Source of the DNA: Oscillospiraceae bacterium
GTDB taxonomy: Bacteria; Bacillota; Clostridia; Oscillospirales; Ruminococcaceae
Assembly (NCBI GenBank): GCA_015067175.1
Contig: SVMX01000005.1
Location: forward strand, 144,599 to 208,598
Direction of reading: 5' to 3'
Length of the DNA: 64,000 nt
Shown here piece after piece: positions 43,357-52,742 of this stretch. The notes under the pieces were generated by a model that was given only the letters and a program-made list of their open reading frames with translations, was not told where the DNA came from and did no database searches. The position numbers were made by a program, and so were the translations under genes. Numbering within the stretch: the first letter of the stretch is position 1; each line of letters opens with the position of its first letter.

Positions 43357-44532
43357 ATGAAATTTCAAATGACGCCTTCAAAGCTTATGATAGCTTTGTT
43401 TGCTGTGGTGCTGCTTGCAGTGCCAGTTGCAACTATCGCTCTCCCTAAGATGGAGAGAAGCGAGAACGAGAACCGCACACTGGCGCAGTTCCCCGAGCTT
43501 ACAGATAAAGACGGAAATATAAAGTGGGATTATATCATTGAGCGTAATGATCCCAGCTATATGGACGATATCGAGACCTACTATGCAGATCACCTTGTCG
43601 GCAGAGAGCAGTGGGTACAGGCGAAGAACAAGCTTGAGGCTCTCATCGGCAAGCAGGAGATAAACGGCGTTTATACTCTTGATGACCATATGATACAGGT
43701 GTTTAAGGAGTACAACGAGCAGGCGGTGGCTGACTCTATCGAGGCAATGAATATTTTCGCAGACAATCACCCCGAGCTTCCATGTACGATAATGCTCGCG
43801 CCTACCGCACAGGAGATGTTTTTGTCCAAGATGCCGACCTACAACGGCTATCTCAGCCAAAAGAGCTTTATCGAAAACTGCTACAAGCAGCTTGACGGCT
43901 TCACTACCATTGACAGCCTCAGCTATCTCTCACAGTACAAGGACAGTTATCTTTATTACCGCACAGACCATCACTGGACGAGTCTTGGCGCGTATTATGC
44001 TTATTGCTCGGCGGCAAAGGCTCTGGGCTACAGCGCGTACAGCCTGAATGATTTCAATATCGAAACAGCAAGCAGCGATTTCCGCGGCACGCTGTATTCC
44101 AAAACGCTGGACAACGGCGTTACCCCCGATACTATCGACTATTATCATCTGAAAAACAACGCGCCCAAGATAACCATGACCGTTTTCACAGGTGCAGAAA
44201 ATCAGGAATACGACAGCCTTTATGTGCGCGATTATCTTGACGTAAAGGATAAATATTCCTCGTTTACGGGAAGCAATCAGCCGATAATCAACATTGATAC
44301 AAGCATTGAAAACGGCAAAAAGCTGCTGCTTGTCAAGGATAGCTACGCGCACAGCCTTGTGCCGTTCCTTGCAAATCATTATGAGAAGATCACAATGGTA
44401 GATATGCGTTATATCAAGGGCGATCTCAACAACTTCATTGACATGGACGAGTATACTCAGGCGCTGTTTATGTTCAATGCAACATCGTTCTCTACAGACG
44501 AAACACTTGATATAATCAAGTTTACAAAATGA
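43357..44532 (+). CDS. DHHW-family exported protein (AlgJ/AlgX-like)
   Basis: 391 residues. A signal anchor (residues 5-27, KLMIALFAVVLLAVPVATIA) places it outside the membrane. The family's name motif is present as YRTDHHWTSLGAYYAY (about residue 205), with a late SGNH-like segment LLVKDSYAHSLVPFLANHY (about 330) holding the Ser. AlgJ/AlgX relatives pass acetyl groups to exopolysaccharide with the MBOAT partner encoded upstream. AAGGAGGGA precedes the ATG. Confidence 0.9.
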   Translation: MKFQMTPSKLMIALFAVVLLAVPVATIALPKMERSENENRTLAQFPELTDKDGNIKWDYIIERNDPSYMDDIETYYADHLVGREQWVQAKNKLEALIGKQEINGVYTLDDHMIQVFKEYNEQAVADSIEAMNIFADNHPELPCTIMLAPTAQEMFLSKMPTYNGYLSQKSFIENCYKQLDGFTTIDSLSYLSQYKDSYLYYRTDHHWTSLGAYYAYCSAAKALGYSAYSLNDFNIETASSDFRGTLYSKTLDNGVTPDTIDYYHLKNNAPKITMTVFTGAENQEYDSLYVRDYLDVKDKYSSFTGSNQPIINIDTSIENGKKLLLVKDSYAHSLVPFLANHYEKITMVDMRYIKGDLNNFIDMDEYTQALFMFNATSFSTDETLDIIKFTK

Positions 44533-45386
44533 GAGAGCTGTTTTTGACCGTTCCGCAGGAGTTTGATGGCAGAACTATGCAGGAGTTTCTCAAAAGCCGC
44601 GGTTTTTCTCAGCGCACTATCATAAAGCTTAAGCACGTTAAAAACGGCGTTACACGCCGCGGCGAGCTTGTGAGAACGATAGATGCTGTTTATTCGGGAG
44701 ATGAGATACGCGTGGTGCTTGAGGACGCGGGCGGACTTGAGCCTAACCCCGATCTGAAAGCGGGCATAGCCTATGAGGACGAGGACGTTATCGTCTTTGA
44801 CAAGCCGCCGTATATGGCGGTACACCCCTCAATAAAGCATAGCTGTGATACGCTGGGCAATCTGTTTGCGGCGATGTTTCCCGACACTCCGTTTCGGGCG
44901 CTCAATCGTCTTGATCGAAACACCTCGGGGCTTTGCGTGTGTGCAAAAAACCGCTTGGCTGCGGCTGCGCTGTCAAAAAAGGTTGAAAAAGTATACTATG
45001 CTGTGGTTGACGGCGAGATGGGCAGCGGTGAGATAGAAGTTCCCATCGGCAGGGTAGAGGACAGTATAATCTACCGTAATGTTACTCCCAACGGTCAGTA
45101 TGCGCTGACGCTTTACGAGGGAATAATGCATAAAAATTCCCGCACGCTTGTGCGGGTGATACTTAAAACAGGGCGAACACATCAGATACGCGTGCATTTT
45201 GCTTATGTGGGCTTTCCGCTGTGCGGCGACGGAATGTACGGCGGCGATCAATCTGCGATACAAAGACAGGCATTGCACTGCGGCGAGGTGAGCTTTACTC
45301 ACCCCGTAAGCGGAAAACGCATCACGCTCACCTCGGAGCTTCCCGAGGACATACAGGCGCTTTTTGACGACAGAGGTATTTCATGA
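44529..45386 (+). CDS. RluA-family pseudouridine synthase
   Basis: 285 residues. An S4-like N-terminal part (GRTMQEFLKSRGFSQRTIIK) precedes the catalytic domain (about 85-270). The active-site motif, HRLDxxTSG in most members, reads NRLDRNTSGL here (Asp about residue 124), a known variant. TGRTHQIRVHFAYVGFPLCGD is also canonical. It changes uridine to pseudouridine in rRNA or tRNA; the target cannot be told. It overlaps the DHHW gene by ATGA. Confidence 0.92.
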   Translation: MRELFLTVPQEFDGRTMQEFLKSRGFSQRTIIKLKHVKNGVTRRGELVRTIDAVYSGDEIRVVLEDAGGLEPNPDLKAGIAYEDEDVIVFDKPPYMAVHPSIKHSCDTLGNLFAAMFPDTPFRALNRLDRNTSGLCVCAKNRLAAAALSKKVEKVYYAVVDGEMGSGEIEVPIGRVEDSIIYRNVTPNGQYALTLYEGIMHKNSRTLVRVILKTGRTHQIRVHFAYVGFPLCGDGMYGGDQSAIQRQALHCGEVSFTHPVSGKRITLTSELPEDIQALFDDRGIS

Positions 45387-46015
45387 AAAAAGTTTTTTTA
45401 TCCGTTTTATTGTTTGGCACTCTGCTGCTTTCGGGCTGCTCGGGAAACTCCGAGATAGTCGCTGACGGAAATCGTGTGACTATCCCCGACGCGGGCATAT
45501 CATTTGATTTCCCCGAAAATTTAAGCGTTACCACAGGCGACAGCATTTATGAAGCGCTGCATTCGGGAATGTCTTTCAGCGGATATGCTTCCGCAGATGA
45601 ACTGAAAAAGTCAATGGAAGAGGACGGCACGCGATATCTTGCGCAGGGCACGCGAGAAGATATCATGGTCATCATCACCGCGCAGGATATGACGCCCGAG
45701 GAGGACACCGAGCAGGTAACGCTTTCAGATTATGCGCGCAGGGTACACGATACCTCTATATTTGAGTATTACGCAAGCGGCTACAGGACGACGGATAAGA
45801 CCTCGCTTTCTGAAGCTACATACGGCGGCAAAAGCGGCTGGCTGTCCTTTTTTGAGCTGACCACTGCCGAGGACGAGCCGCAGTATCTTTCAGGCAATGC
45901 CGAATTTATGTTCCAGCAGGGCGCGGATATCTACTCCGTGCAGATATGTTTTTTTGAAAGCGACGACGCAGACGAGGCGTTAAAGCTGTTTGATAATATC
46001 AGCGCCGCCGATTAA
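45383..46015 (+). CDS. Putative lipoprotein of unknown function
   Basis: 210 residues with a signal peptide and lipobox LLLSGC (Cys about residue 19), so it should be lipid-anchored outside the membrane. The remainder is acidic, with no family I recognise; two-layer alpha/beta proteins of the PsbP or DUF-type lipoproteins have similar hydrophobic patterns (GISFDFPENLSVTTGDSIYE). It overlaps the RluA-family gene by ATGA and ends the run that began at 39918. Confidence 0.8.
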   Translation: MKKVFLSVLLFGTLLLSGCSGNSEIVADGNRVTIPDAGISFDFPENLSVTTGDSIYEALHSGMSFSGYASADELKKSMEEDGTRYLAQGTREDIMVIITAQDMTPEEDTEQVTLSDYARRVHDTSIFEYYASGYRTTDKTSLSEATYGGKSGWLSFFELTTAEDEPQYLSGNAEFMFQQGADIYSVQICFFESDDADEALKLFDNISAAD

Positions 46016-46021
46016 GGCGCG

Positions 46022-47245
46022 TTATTGCGTTTCGACAGGCTGCTCTGCAGTTGTTTCGGCTGTGAGCTTCACCTCTATAGGCTGCTGAACAGCGATATTT
46101 CCGCGCAGTGTGTAGTCAATTATAAGTCTTATGCCTTCCTTTTCGGGGAGGCATTTTTCTATCGCCGATACAATTTCATATTCGCTGTAAAAGTTCTCCT
46201 CAAAATCCGTCTTTTGCTTTTTCAGCTCATAAAGGCAATCGTCATCGCTGCGTGTGACGTCAATATCCCGATATCGCGTAAATGTTCCTGTGATAAGCTT
46301 GAACGGTGTTTCGCTGCCGAAAATCGTCACCTTTTCGCTCTGTTCGCTGTACAGTGCGTCATCAACATAAGCTTCGCCAAAAAATATTGGATACACATCA
46401 TCGCCGAAAACGAGATATTTAAACTGAGTTTCCTCTCCGTCTGCGATTTTCACGATTTCATTGTATGGCACGAAAAATTCGCGCGTTTCGGTAAATTCTC
46501 CGATAATATCGGCGTTTGCATGGAGATACAAAAGGTGCTCGCCGCCGTCTGTCACAGTTCCGCTGACGAGAAGTCCGCCCTTTTGAACACCACTGCCTTT
46601 CTGTGCGATAAGCTGACCTTTTCGCACAACGGTATCCACTACGACCGCATCGCGCGAGGCTATGATATTGCAGGCTTGTGAGGAATCAAGCATTTCGGGC
46701 TTTGGGGTAGCGCCGTGAACATCTACGCTTACGCGGCAGCCAACGCATGATACGTCTACCCAGGCAACATCGTTCACTTCCAGCATTATCTTCTGCTCGG
46801 CAAGCGACAGCTCAAGTCCGTGCGTGGGAGTTCCGCGCGTTATGCCGCATTCCTCCAGTATTTCGATTATCTGCGCTTCGGGCGCGTCGCCTGTGATGCG
46901 GATATCTGCAACTGTTGACTGCCCGATGGACAGTATCAGACAAAACAGCATAAATCCTGCGTAAAGTCCTGCGCGGCGGCTGTAGCGGAGCGCGGCGAAA
47001 TACAGTCCCTTACGTTTCCCGGCGCGCAGTCTGACACCATGCTTTCGCGCGGTGACAGCGGCAAAGCGATAGTCTATCGGCGAAACTATACCTGTCACCA
47101 CGCCTTGCGCTGTTTTCAGCTTTTTTAGCTTTATTCCGCTGTCAAGAAGCTCTGAAACAAAACTTTCCTGAAAACCGCCTATGCCTTTGAACTCTACCTG
47201 CCCCAGCAGCATTGCGTAGGGCGGTATCTTGTCGTGGTTTTTCAT
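46022..47245 (-). CDS. yqfD: Sporulation protein YqfD
   Basis: 407 residues. The cytoplasmic N-terminal part (about 1-90) contains GQVEFKGIGGFQESFVSELL; a single helix (about 91-112, GLYAGFMLFCLILSIGQSTV) leads to an outside region with a POTRA-like start (ADIRITGDAPEAQIIEILEE) and VAWVDVSCVGCRVSVDVHGA, typical of YqfD. The C-terminal 20 residues are Thr/Glu-rich. In Bacillus yqfC-yqfD is a sigma-E operon of the mother cell. It overlaps yqfC by ATGA. Confidence 0.9.
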   Translation of the reverse strand: MKNHDKIPPYAMLLGQVEFKGIGGFQESFVSELLDSGIKLKKLKTAQGVVTGIVSPIDYRFAAVTARKHGVRLRAGKRKGLYFAALRYSRRAGLYAGFMLFCLILSIGQSTVADIRITGDAPEAQIIEILEECGITRGTPTHGLELSLAEQKIMLEVNDVAWVDVSCVGCRVSVDVHGATPKPEMLDSSQACNIIASRDAVVVDTVVRKGQLIAQKGSGVQKGGLLVSGTVTDGGEHLLYLHANADIIGEFTETREFFVPYNEIVKIADGEETQFKYLVFGDDVYPIFFGEAYVDDALYSEQSEKVTIFGSETPFKLITGTFTRYRDIDVTRSDDDCLYELKKQKTDFEENFYSEYEIVSAIEKCLPEKEGIRLIIDYTLRGNIAVQQPIEVKLTAETTAEQPVETQ

Positions 47246-47502
47246 GTTTCACCGTGCCTTTCAACGGTCAGCGAGTGTATCTCTCCCGTGAGCTTCACGC
47301 CGTATGCTCCGTAGTTTTCAAGTGTCAGCGAAGTGCCCACGACGCGGATATCCATATCGCGCATACGAAGCACTGCGAGGTTTTCGTCACACGCGGTTAT
47401 ACAGCGGCAGTTCTCGGCATAAAGCTCGTTATTGTCAAACAGCGTCACAGCGGATTTTCCTGTGTAGTCGCCAAGGCGTATCAGCGTTTCTTTCAGTCCC
47501 AT
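47242..47502 (-). CDS. yqfC: YabP/YqfC-family sporulation protein
   Basis: 86 residues from the ATG at 47502, with GGAGGT five bases upstream; an in-frame earlier start lacks such a site. YabP/YqfC pattern: VTLFDNNELYAENCRCITAC, MRDMDIRVVGTSLTLENYGA, VKLTGEIHSLTVER. It overlaps yqfD by 4 bp. The 83-base spacer to the divergent ylbJ-like gene must hold both promoters; I can find no clear sigma-E boxes. Confidence 0.88.
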   Translation of the reverse strand: MGLKETLIRLGDYTGKSAVTLFDNNELYAENCRCITACDENLAVLRMRDMDIRVVGTSLTLENYGAYGVKLTGEIHSLTVERHGET

Positions 47503-47585
47503 TTTTACCTCCGAAAAGAAATAAAACTTGTCTTTAAGAATATAATATGGCAAAGGACAACATTTAAGAACTTTTCGGAGGTCGT

Positions 47586-48662
47586 ATGAAATACATATTA
47601 TCGGCTGTGGCGGTGCTGTGCGGAGCTTTACTTTTGATAGACCCTGCGCGTATATCGGCGGCGGTGGGTGCGGCGGTGAATACCTGTCTTGAAGTGATAG
47701 TACCGTCGCTGTTTGCGTTTACGGTGCTTGCGGTGTATCTTCAGAGCAGCGGACTGTACAGGCTTGCGCTGCTGCCGCTGACAAAGCCGCTGTCAAAGCT
47801 TATGCGGCTTGACGAGGAGTTTTGCGCGGTGTTTATCCTAGCGAATATAGGTGGCTATCCTGTCGGTGCAAGGCTTCTGACCACGCTTGTTGACGAGGGC
47901 AGGCTTTCCGAGAAAAACGCGGGCAGGCTTCTTTGTTGCTGCTATGCTAGCGGACCGTCTTTTATCGTTTCGGTGGTGGGACTTCAGGTGTTTGGGAGCG
48001 CGGCGGTCGGCATGGTGCTTTTCGCGGCAGGCTTTGCCGCGTCGCTTCTGATAGGCGTATTCGTGTGTCGTTTCGGGGGGCGTATAACAGTTGTTCAGAG
48101 AGAAACACAGTATGACCTCAGCGCAGAATGTTTTATACGCTCGGTGATGTCGGCTGCGCGCGTAATGCTCACTGTATGTGTAATGATAGTGGCTTTTTCG
48201 GCTGTGACGGAGCTTCTGTCGCTTATAGGAGCGCAGGCTGCGGCAGAACACTTTTTCAGCATCTTAGGACTAAAACAAAATAGCGGCGCGATTTTCCCCG
48301 CAGTGCTGGAGATAAGCAGAGCTGCCGCATTATCTCCCGAGGGCGCGGCAGCCCTACCGATATGCAGCGCCTTGTTGTCGTTTGGCGGAGCATGCGTTGT
48401 TTTGCAGGTCGCCGCTATGACCGCGGGAAAACTGCCGCTGAAAGGCTTTCTGTTGTCGAGAATACCTGCGGCGGCACTGAGCGCACTTTTTTCGCTGACA
48501 GGACTTATGCTGCCGCAGCCGGATATTTCGGTGAGCGCTGACGCTATGGTAAAGGCGCAAGGCTTTTCGGTGAATGCCGGAATGTCACTTTGTGTGCTGA
48601 TGATGTGTATAATTCTTCTTTCTATGGACAAACGCGGACATCTTGACAAAATCATAGAATAG
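47586..48662 (+). CDS. YlbJ-like sporulation membrane protein (nucleoside-recognition domain)
   Basis: 358 residues, about eight membrane helices. Typical strings are VIVPSLFAFTVLAVYLQSSG, NIGGYPVGARLLTTLVDEGR and LLCCCYASGPSFIVSVVGLQ, as in YlbJ of spore formers, required for sporulation in Bacillus. GGAGGTCGT precedes the ATG. Divergent from yqfC-yqfD, it makes a small sporulation island. Confidence 0.82.
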   Translation: MKYILSAVAVLCGALLLIDPARISAAVGAAVNTCLEVIVPSLFAFTVLAVYLQSSGLYRLALLPLTKPLSKLMRLDEEFCAVFILANIGGYPVGARLLTTLVDEGRLSEKNAGRLLCCCYASGPSFIVSVVGLQVFGSAAVGMVLFAAGFAASLLIGVFVCRFGGRITVVQRETQYDLSAECFIRSVMSAARVMLTVCVMIVAFSAVTELLSLIGAQAAAEHFFSILGLKQNSGAIFPAVLEISRAAALSPEGAAALPICSALLSFGGACVVLQVAAMTAGKLPLKGFLLSRIPAAALSALFSLTGLMLPQPDISVSADAMVKAQGFSVNAGMSLCVLMMCIILLSMDKRGHLDKIIE

Positions 48663-48671
48663 GAGTATATT
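48643..48671 (+). promoter_or_regulatory. Promoter of ABC exporter genes
   Basis: TTGACA, 17 bases, TATATT. The -35 lies inside the 3' end of the ylbJ-like gene. Confidence 0.7.
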
Positions 48672-48709
48672 TTATATGTACATATATTTACAGAAAGAGA
48701 GGTCTTGTT

Positions 48710-49609
48710 TTGGTAACGATACGCAATCTTAAAAAGCAGTATGGCACGTTCCCTGTGCTGCGCGGCTTGTTTATGAACATACAAAAGGGCGACGTATACG
48801 GTTTCCTCGGCCGAAACGGCAGCGGAAAGACCACGACCATGAGCATAATAACAAATACTATCCCAAAGGACAGCGGCGACGTTTTTATCGGCGACGGTGA
48901 GCCTGTAAGGGTGGGATATCTTCCCGAAAGTCCCATGCTTTTCGGATATATGACAGCGCGCGAGTATCTTGAATACATCGCAAGCTGCTGCAAATACAGC
49001 GGTGATGTAAATGCCCGCGTCAATGAGGTGCTGGACATAGTGGGACTTACCTCGGCAGCAGACAGGCGCTCAAAGGGCTATTCGCGCGGTATGGCGCAGC
49101 GCCTTGGTATGGGAGCGGCAATCATCGGCGAGCCGCAGCTCCTGCTTCTGGACGAGCCTACCTCGGCGCTTGACCCGCAGGGCAGAGCTGAGGTTATCGA
49201 GATAATAAAGCGCCTTAACGGCATGGGAGTGACAATAATTCTTTCAACGCATATTCTGCCCGATGTAGAGCGCGTAGCTAACAGAATTGGCATAATGAAT
49301 AACGGTATCATTGCCGAGGAGGGTAGCATCAGCGAGCTTTTGAATAAGTACAGCACCGACAGGGTAAACCTTACAGTGCGCGGACTTACGGCTGATACAA
49401 AGGTTAGGCTGCTTTCGGTTGATTTTGCAAAGGCTGATTTCGATGAGAACAGTGGCCGATTTGAGTTCAAATGTGATAATATCGAGGCTTGCGCGGGTAA
49501 GCTTATGCGCATTATGACGGAGCATTCGATAATCCCCGAAAGCTTTTCGCTCGGTACGTCCTCGCTTGAGGAGCTTTTCAGAAAGGTGGTGGGCGAGAAT
49601 GCAACTTAA
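48710..49609 (+). CDS. ABC transporter ATP-binding protein
   Basis: 299 residues from TTG at 48710 (AGAGAGGT upstream). Walker A GRNGSGKTTT (residues about 35-44), signature YSRGMAQRLGMGAAIIGEPQ (about 124-143, in a modified SRGMAQ form), Walker B LLLLDEPTSALDPQGRAEV (about 144-162) and switch His in LSTHILPDVE. This is the CcmA/NatA type that works with a membrane partner for export of drugs, lipids or peptides. The permease gene overlaps its end by 11 bp. Confidence 0.93.
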   Translation: MVTIRNLKKQYGTFPVLRGLFMNIQKGDVYGFLGRNGSGKTTTMSIITNTIPKDSGDVFIGDGEPVRVGYLPESPMLFGYMTAREYLEYIASCCKYSGDVNARVNEVLDIVGLTSAADRRSKGYSRGMAQRLGMGAAIIGEPQLLLLDEPTSALDPQGRAEVIEIIKRLNGMGVTIILSTHILPDVERVANRIGIMNNGIIAEEGSISELLNKYSTDRVNLTVRGLTADTKVRLLSVDFAKADFDENSGRFEFKCDNIEACAGKLMRIMTEHSIIPESFSLGTSSLEELFRKVVGENAT

Positions 49610-50444
49610 AATGAGCTTTAAAAAGGAATGGCTGCATTTTCTGCGCACATTCCGTTTCGGCGGTATGATGATAACGATATTCTCGTTTGTGCTTGTATAT
49701 CCGCTGCTTTTTAAGGCTATAGTGGCGCTTACGCAAATGATGGAAGGCTCACACGCTGCCGAAGTTCTTGGAATTACGGTCGAGGAAATGAATGTAACGA
49801 TTCAGATGTACAGCAAGTCGAACATTATTTTCGGCGGCGTTCTGACAGAGCTGTGCGCGACCTCGCTGCTTATCATCATGATATTGATGATGTCTCCTTT
49901 TGGCGGAGAGCAGAAGAAGCATGCAACCGTTATCCCGATGTGCAGCGGTCTTGAGTATAAAAACTATCTCACAGCAAAGTTCGTTTTGTATTCCGCAGTG
50001 CTTTTTGTCGGAAACTTTGTGGGCGGCTGTGCGGCAGGTATCGTGTGCAACGCGCTGTTTGAAAGCTCGCACGTTGCTGTTGTTGATGTAGTGATCAGCG
50101 CGCTTATTGCGGCGATATACTCTGTATTTATTCTGTGCATATATATGGCGCTGGGACTTTGCACCTCGCGCCCAGGTATCATGGTGATAGCGATGTATGT
50201 GGGACAGATGATCCTGCAGGTGTTCTTGCCGACTTTCGGTCTTACAAAGTTTAATCCATTCTCGCTGTATTTTGTTGTTTCGCAGCAGATATATACAGAG
50301 GGCTTCTCTTTTTCCGATGAAACAGTGAGCCTTGCTGTAGGCTCAGTTATAGCGCTTCTGATATGTGCGCTGATGTATGTGATAACGGTTTCTGTATGCA
50401 AGTCTAAGCGTATAAACAATCAGGCGAAAAAGCCCGAGTTTTAA
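49599..50444 (+). CDS. ABC transporter permease (ABC-2 type)
   Basis: 281 residues from the ATG at 49599, inside the end of the ATPase gene. About six membrane helices; the N-terminus SFKKEWLHFLRTFRFGGMMI is the usual amphipathic start of ABC-2 permeases. The N-terminal outside loop (MMEGSHAAEVLGITVEEMNV) recalls ABC-2 proteins of Clostridia. It forms the exporter with the ATPase; the substrate is unknown. Confidence 0.88.
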   Translation: MQLKMSFKKEWLHFLRTFRFGGMMITIFSFVLVYPLLFKAIVALTQMMEGSHAAEVLGITVEEMNVTIQMYSKSNIIFGGVLTELCATSLLIIMILMMSPFGGEQKKHATVIPMCSGLEYKNYLTAKFVLYSAVLFVGNFVGGCAAGIVCNALFESSHVAVVDVVISALIAAIYSVFILCIYMALGLCTSRPGIMVIAMYVGQMILQVFLPTFGLTKFNPFSLYFVVSQQIYTEGFSFSDETVSLAVGSVIALLICALMYVITVSVCKSKRINNQAKKPEF

Positions 50445-50493
50445 TAACAAGAATAATGCAAGCTTTTTGCGGTGAGGTTAGACGAAAATAGTA

Positions 50494-50520
50494 AAAGCCC
50501 GACTTATAAAGTCGGGCTTT
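50494..50520. terminator. Bidirectional terminator
   Basis: AAAGCCCGAC and GTCGGGCTTT form a 10-bp stem around TTATAAA; it lies between converging genes. Confidence 0.8.
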
Positions 50521-50548
50521 CTGCTTTAATAAAACGTTCGATATGAAT

Positions 50549-52639
50549 TTACATTACTTGCTTTTTATCATCTTCTAAGGTCGGCTTCAGATAAAGGTCC
50601 TTGGCAAACTCTAAAAGTTCCTTGTCGATCTTTCCGAACTCTGCTTCTTCGTCAAGTATCTTAAAGGCAATATCGATGGGCTTTGGCTTTTTATAGGGTC
50701 TGTCATCGGCTATAAGTGCGTCGTAAATATCCATGATAGTGAGTATTCTTGTCATGGTATCCAGCTTTTCAGCGCCTATTCCGTTAGGGTAGCCCTTGCC
50801 GTTTAGGAGCTCGTGATGGTTTGACGCCATTTTGCGCACGTCTTTGAACTTCTCGCCGAACTGCATATGCGAAAGTATCTTATCGGTATACACAACATGG
50901 TTTTGCATTATTGTTCGCTCTGCGTCGGAAAGCGTGCCCGCTTTTATATGCAGATCATCTCTTTCTTCCTGTGAAAGATAGGGAATCTCTGTTCCGGCGG
51001 CGTCAACATAAATGCTTTCCTCAATTTCTTTTATAAGCGCCCATTCGTCGTCCTTGAGCGGTCTGCCGCAGTTAAAACCGCCCAGTTTATCAATAAACTC
51101 CTGTATTTTTGCAAGTCGGCTGTCGGCTTCTTTCTGAGTTATAACGCCATTCAGTGCATCGTTTTTTATGTGCAGAGAAATTATCTCCAGCCTGCTTCTC
51201 AGGTCCTTTTCTCTGTCGCCGAGCTTTGTGGGCTTGTCCATTACTTCTGTAGGTGTATCCATTTTACCCACATCGTGGAGCATTGCGGCAAGATAGAGCT
51301 GTCTTTTGTCGTCCGCGGAGAAATGAAACTCCGTCTTTTTTTCGCGGTGTAGCTGATTTATATAATCAAGCATTTCCACGCATCTTTTCGCAACATTTTT
51401 AGTGTGGCTTGCGTTGTACGGCGTTCTGCCGTCAATGGCCTCCGCCATTGCCTCAGCCATCGAGAACAACATTCCGCGGGTCTCGATGAGCTGTTTCTTC
51501 TGCATATCCATGTATCTGAACAAAAGTGCGGTGAGAAACACCAGTGTAGCACCGATCGGAACAGCAAGGATATTCACCTTTGTGGCGGTAGTGTTAAAGA
51601 AAATGATCACAAATGCTATGTAGCATATCACTATTGCAAAATAGCCGATGACCGCTTTGCGCAGCTTTGTGTCAAGCGAAAAATATGCAAGTATACCAAC
51701 GATAAGCATTGCGGCTATAAATTGCAGAATGGGATTTGCGGAATAAATTATCCTGTTGTTTAAAATTGCATTGATTATATTCGCCTGAAGCTCAACGCCG
51801 TACATTTCGCTTGAATAGTCTATCGGCACACGGTAGGAATCCATAAGTCCCTCCTCGTATGCGCCAACAAGCACGACCGAGCCTGCAAAATATGACGCAG
51901 GAACTTTTCCCTCGAGCACATCAAGCATAGAAATGTTTTCAAATTCACCTGCATTTCCTGTAAACTTTATTTCGATCACAGGAGGAAATTCTGCTGTTGA
52001 TCCAAGCTTTTGGGCTATCTTATATGCAAAGGAATCATAGCTTGCGTTGTCTTTTTGAGAGGTCAAACGGGTGTATGCTCTGCGGATATATCCGTCATCG
52101 TCATAAATTGCGTTGGTAAATGCGTATTCCGAAACCTCGGCGAGCTTGTCAAAGGGCTTTCCCTCTGCTGAAATATGATTTCCGAGCAGGTATTCACCGT
52201 TGTTGTTCTGATATAGATAAGTATCGAGAGTTACAGTGGAGGCAAGCACGATATTATCATATTTTGTAACAGTGTCCACAAGAAGCATATCGTCATCGCT
52301 GTTGTTTGTGCCCGAAAAGACTATATCCATGCCGATTACAGCAGGGGCTTTGTTGGGGTCGGCATTTAGAGTTTCGATAAGCTTTGCGAAACTGCTTCTT
52401 GTCCAATCGGAATAAGGACCAAGAACGGACAGCGTTTTCTCGTCAATGGTAATTATCTTGATATTATCAGGTATTACATCAGGCTTTTGATAAAGCGCGT
52501 CCGCAGTTATATTCTCAAGGCTTTTTGGAAATCCATGAAATGACATTATCGCAGTAACTATACCTAAAAGCAGGGATAATACTATTTTGATGAGTTTTTT
52601 TGTTTTTTTGGATTTTTTTGAGCCGATTATATTATCCAT
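50549..52639 (-). CDS. CHASE2 sensor with HD-GYP-type phosphodiesterase domain
   Basis: 696 residues from the ATG at 52639 (GGAGGATCACA upstream). Order: helix 1 (about 17-35), CHASE2 sensor (about 36-310, IKIITIDEKTLSVLGPYSDW, VIGMDIVFSGTNNSDDDMLL), three helices (about 315-385), a short coil, then HD-GYP (about 405-680). Metal and signature residues: HDVGKMDTP, HHELLNGKGYPNGI and DIYDALIADDRPYKKP. HD-GYP enzymes cleave cyclic-di-GMP. Two oddities: the signature has Asn for Asp (LNGKGYP), and about 95 extra residues lie between HDVGK and HH. It may oppose the cyclase encoded at 24172. Confidence 0.9.
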   Translation of the reverse strand: MDNIIGSKKSKKTKKLIKIVLSLLLGIVTAIMSFHGFPKSLENITADALYQKPDVIPDNIKIITIDEKTLSVLGPYSDWTRSSFAKLIETLNADPNKAPAVIGMDIVFSGTNNSDDDMLLVDTVTKYDNIVLASTVTLDTYLYQNNNGEYLLGNHISAEGKPFDKLAEVSEYAFTNAIYDDDGYIRRAYTRLTSQKDNASYDSFAYKIAQKLGSTAEFPPVIEIKFTGNAGEFENISMLDVLEGKVPASYFAGSVVLVGAYEEGLMDSYRVPIDYSSEMYGVELQANIINAILNNRIIYSANPILQFIAAMLIVGILAYFSLDTKLRKAVIGYFAIVICYIAFVIIFFNTTATKVNILAVPIGATLVFLTALLFRYMDMQKKQLIETRGMLFSMAEAMAEAIDGRTPYNASHTKNVAKRCVEMLDYINQLHREKKTEFHFSADDKRQLYLAAMLHDVGKMDTPTEVMDKPTKLGDREKDLRSRLEIISLHIKNDALNGVITQKEADSRLAKIQEFIDKLGGFNCGRPLKDDEWALIKEIEESIYVDAAGTEIPYLSQEERDDLHIKAGTLSDAERTIMQNHVVYTDKILSHMQFGEKFKDVRKMASNHHELLNGKGYPNGIGAEKLDTMTRILTIMDIYDALIADDRPYKKPKPIDIAFKILDEEAEFGKIDKELLEFAKDLYLKPTLEDDKKQVM

Positions 52640-52672
52640 TGTGATCCTCCGTGCGGGAAATTTCTTCACTTT

Positions 52673-52701
52673 ATTATATCAGATAGTGCCGATAATTGCA
52701 A
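52673..52701 (-). promoter_or_regulatory. Promoter of CHASE2/HD-GYP gene
   Basis: Minus strand: TTGCAA (52701-52696), 17 bases, TATAAT (52678-52673), extended TGA. Confidence 0.8.
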
Positions 52702-52715
52702 TATGGCATAAGAAT

Positions 52716-52736
52716 ACGGGCGGTTTTGCCGCCCGT
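52716..52736 (-). terminator. Terminator-like hairpin after FecR lipoprotein gene
   Basis: ACGGGCGG and CCGCCCGT flank a short A-rich loop on the minus strand; the following T-run is poor (ATTCTTAT). Confidence 0.5.
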
Positions 52737-52742
52737 AAAGCT

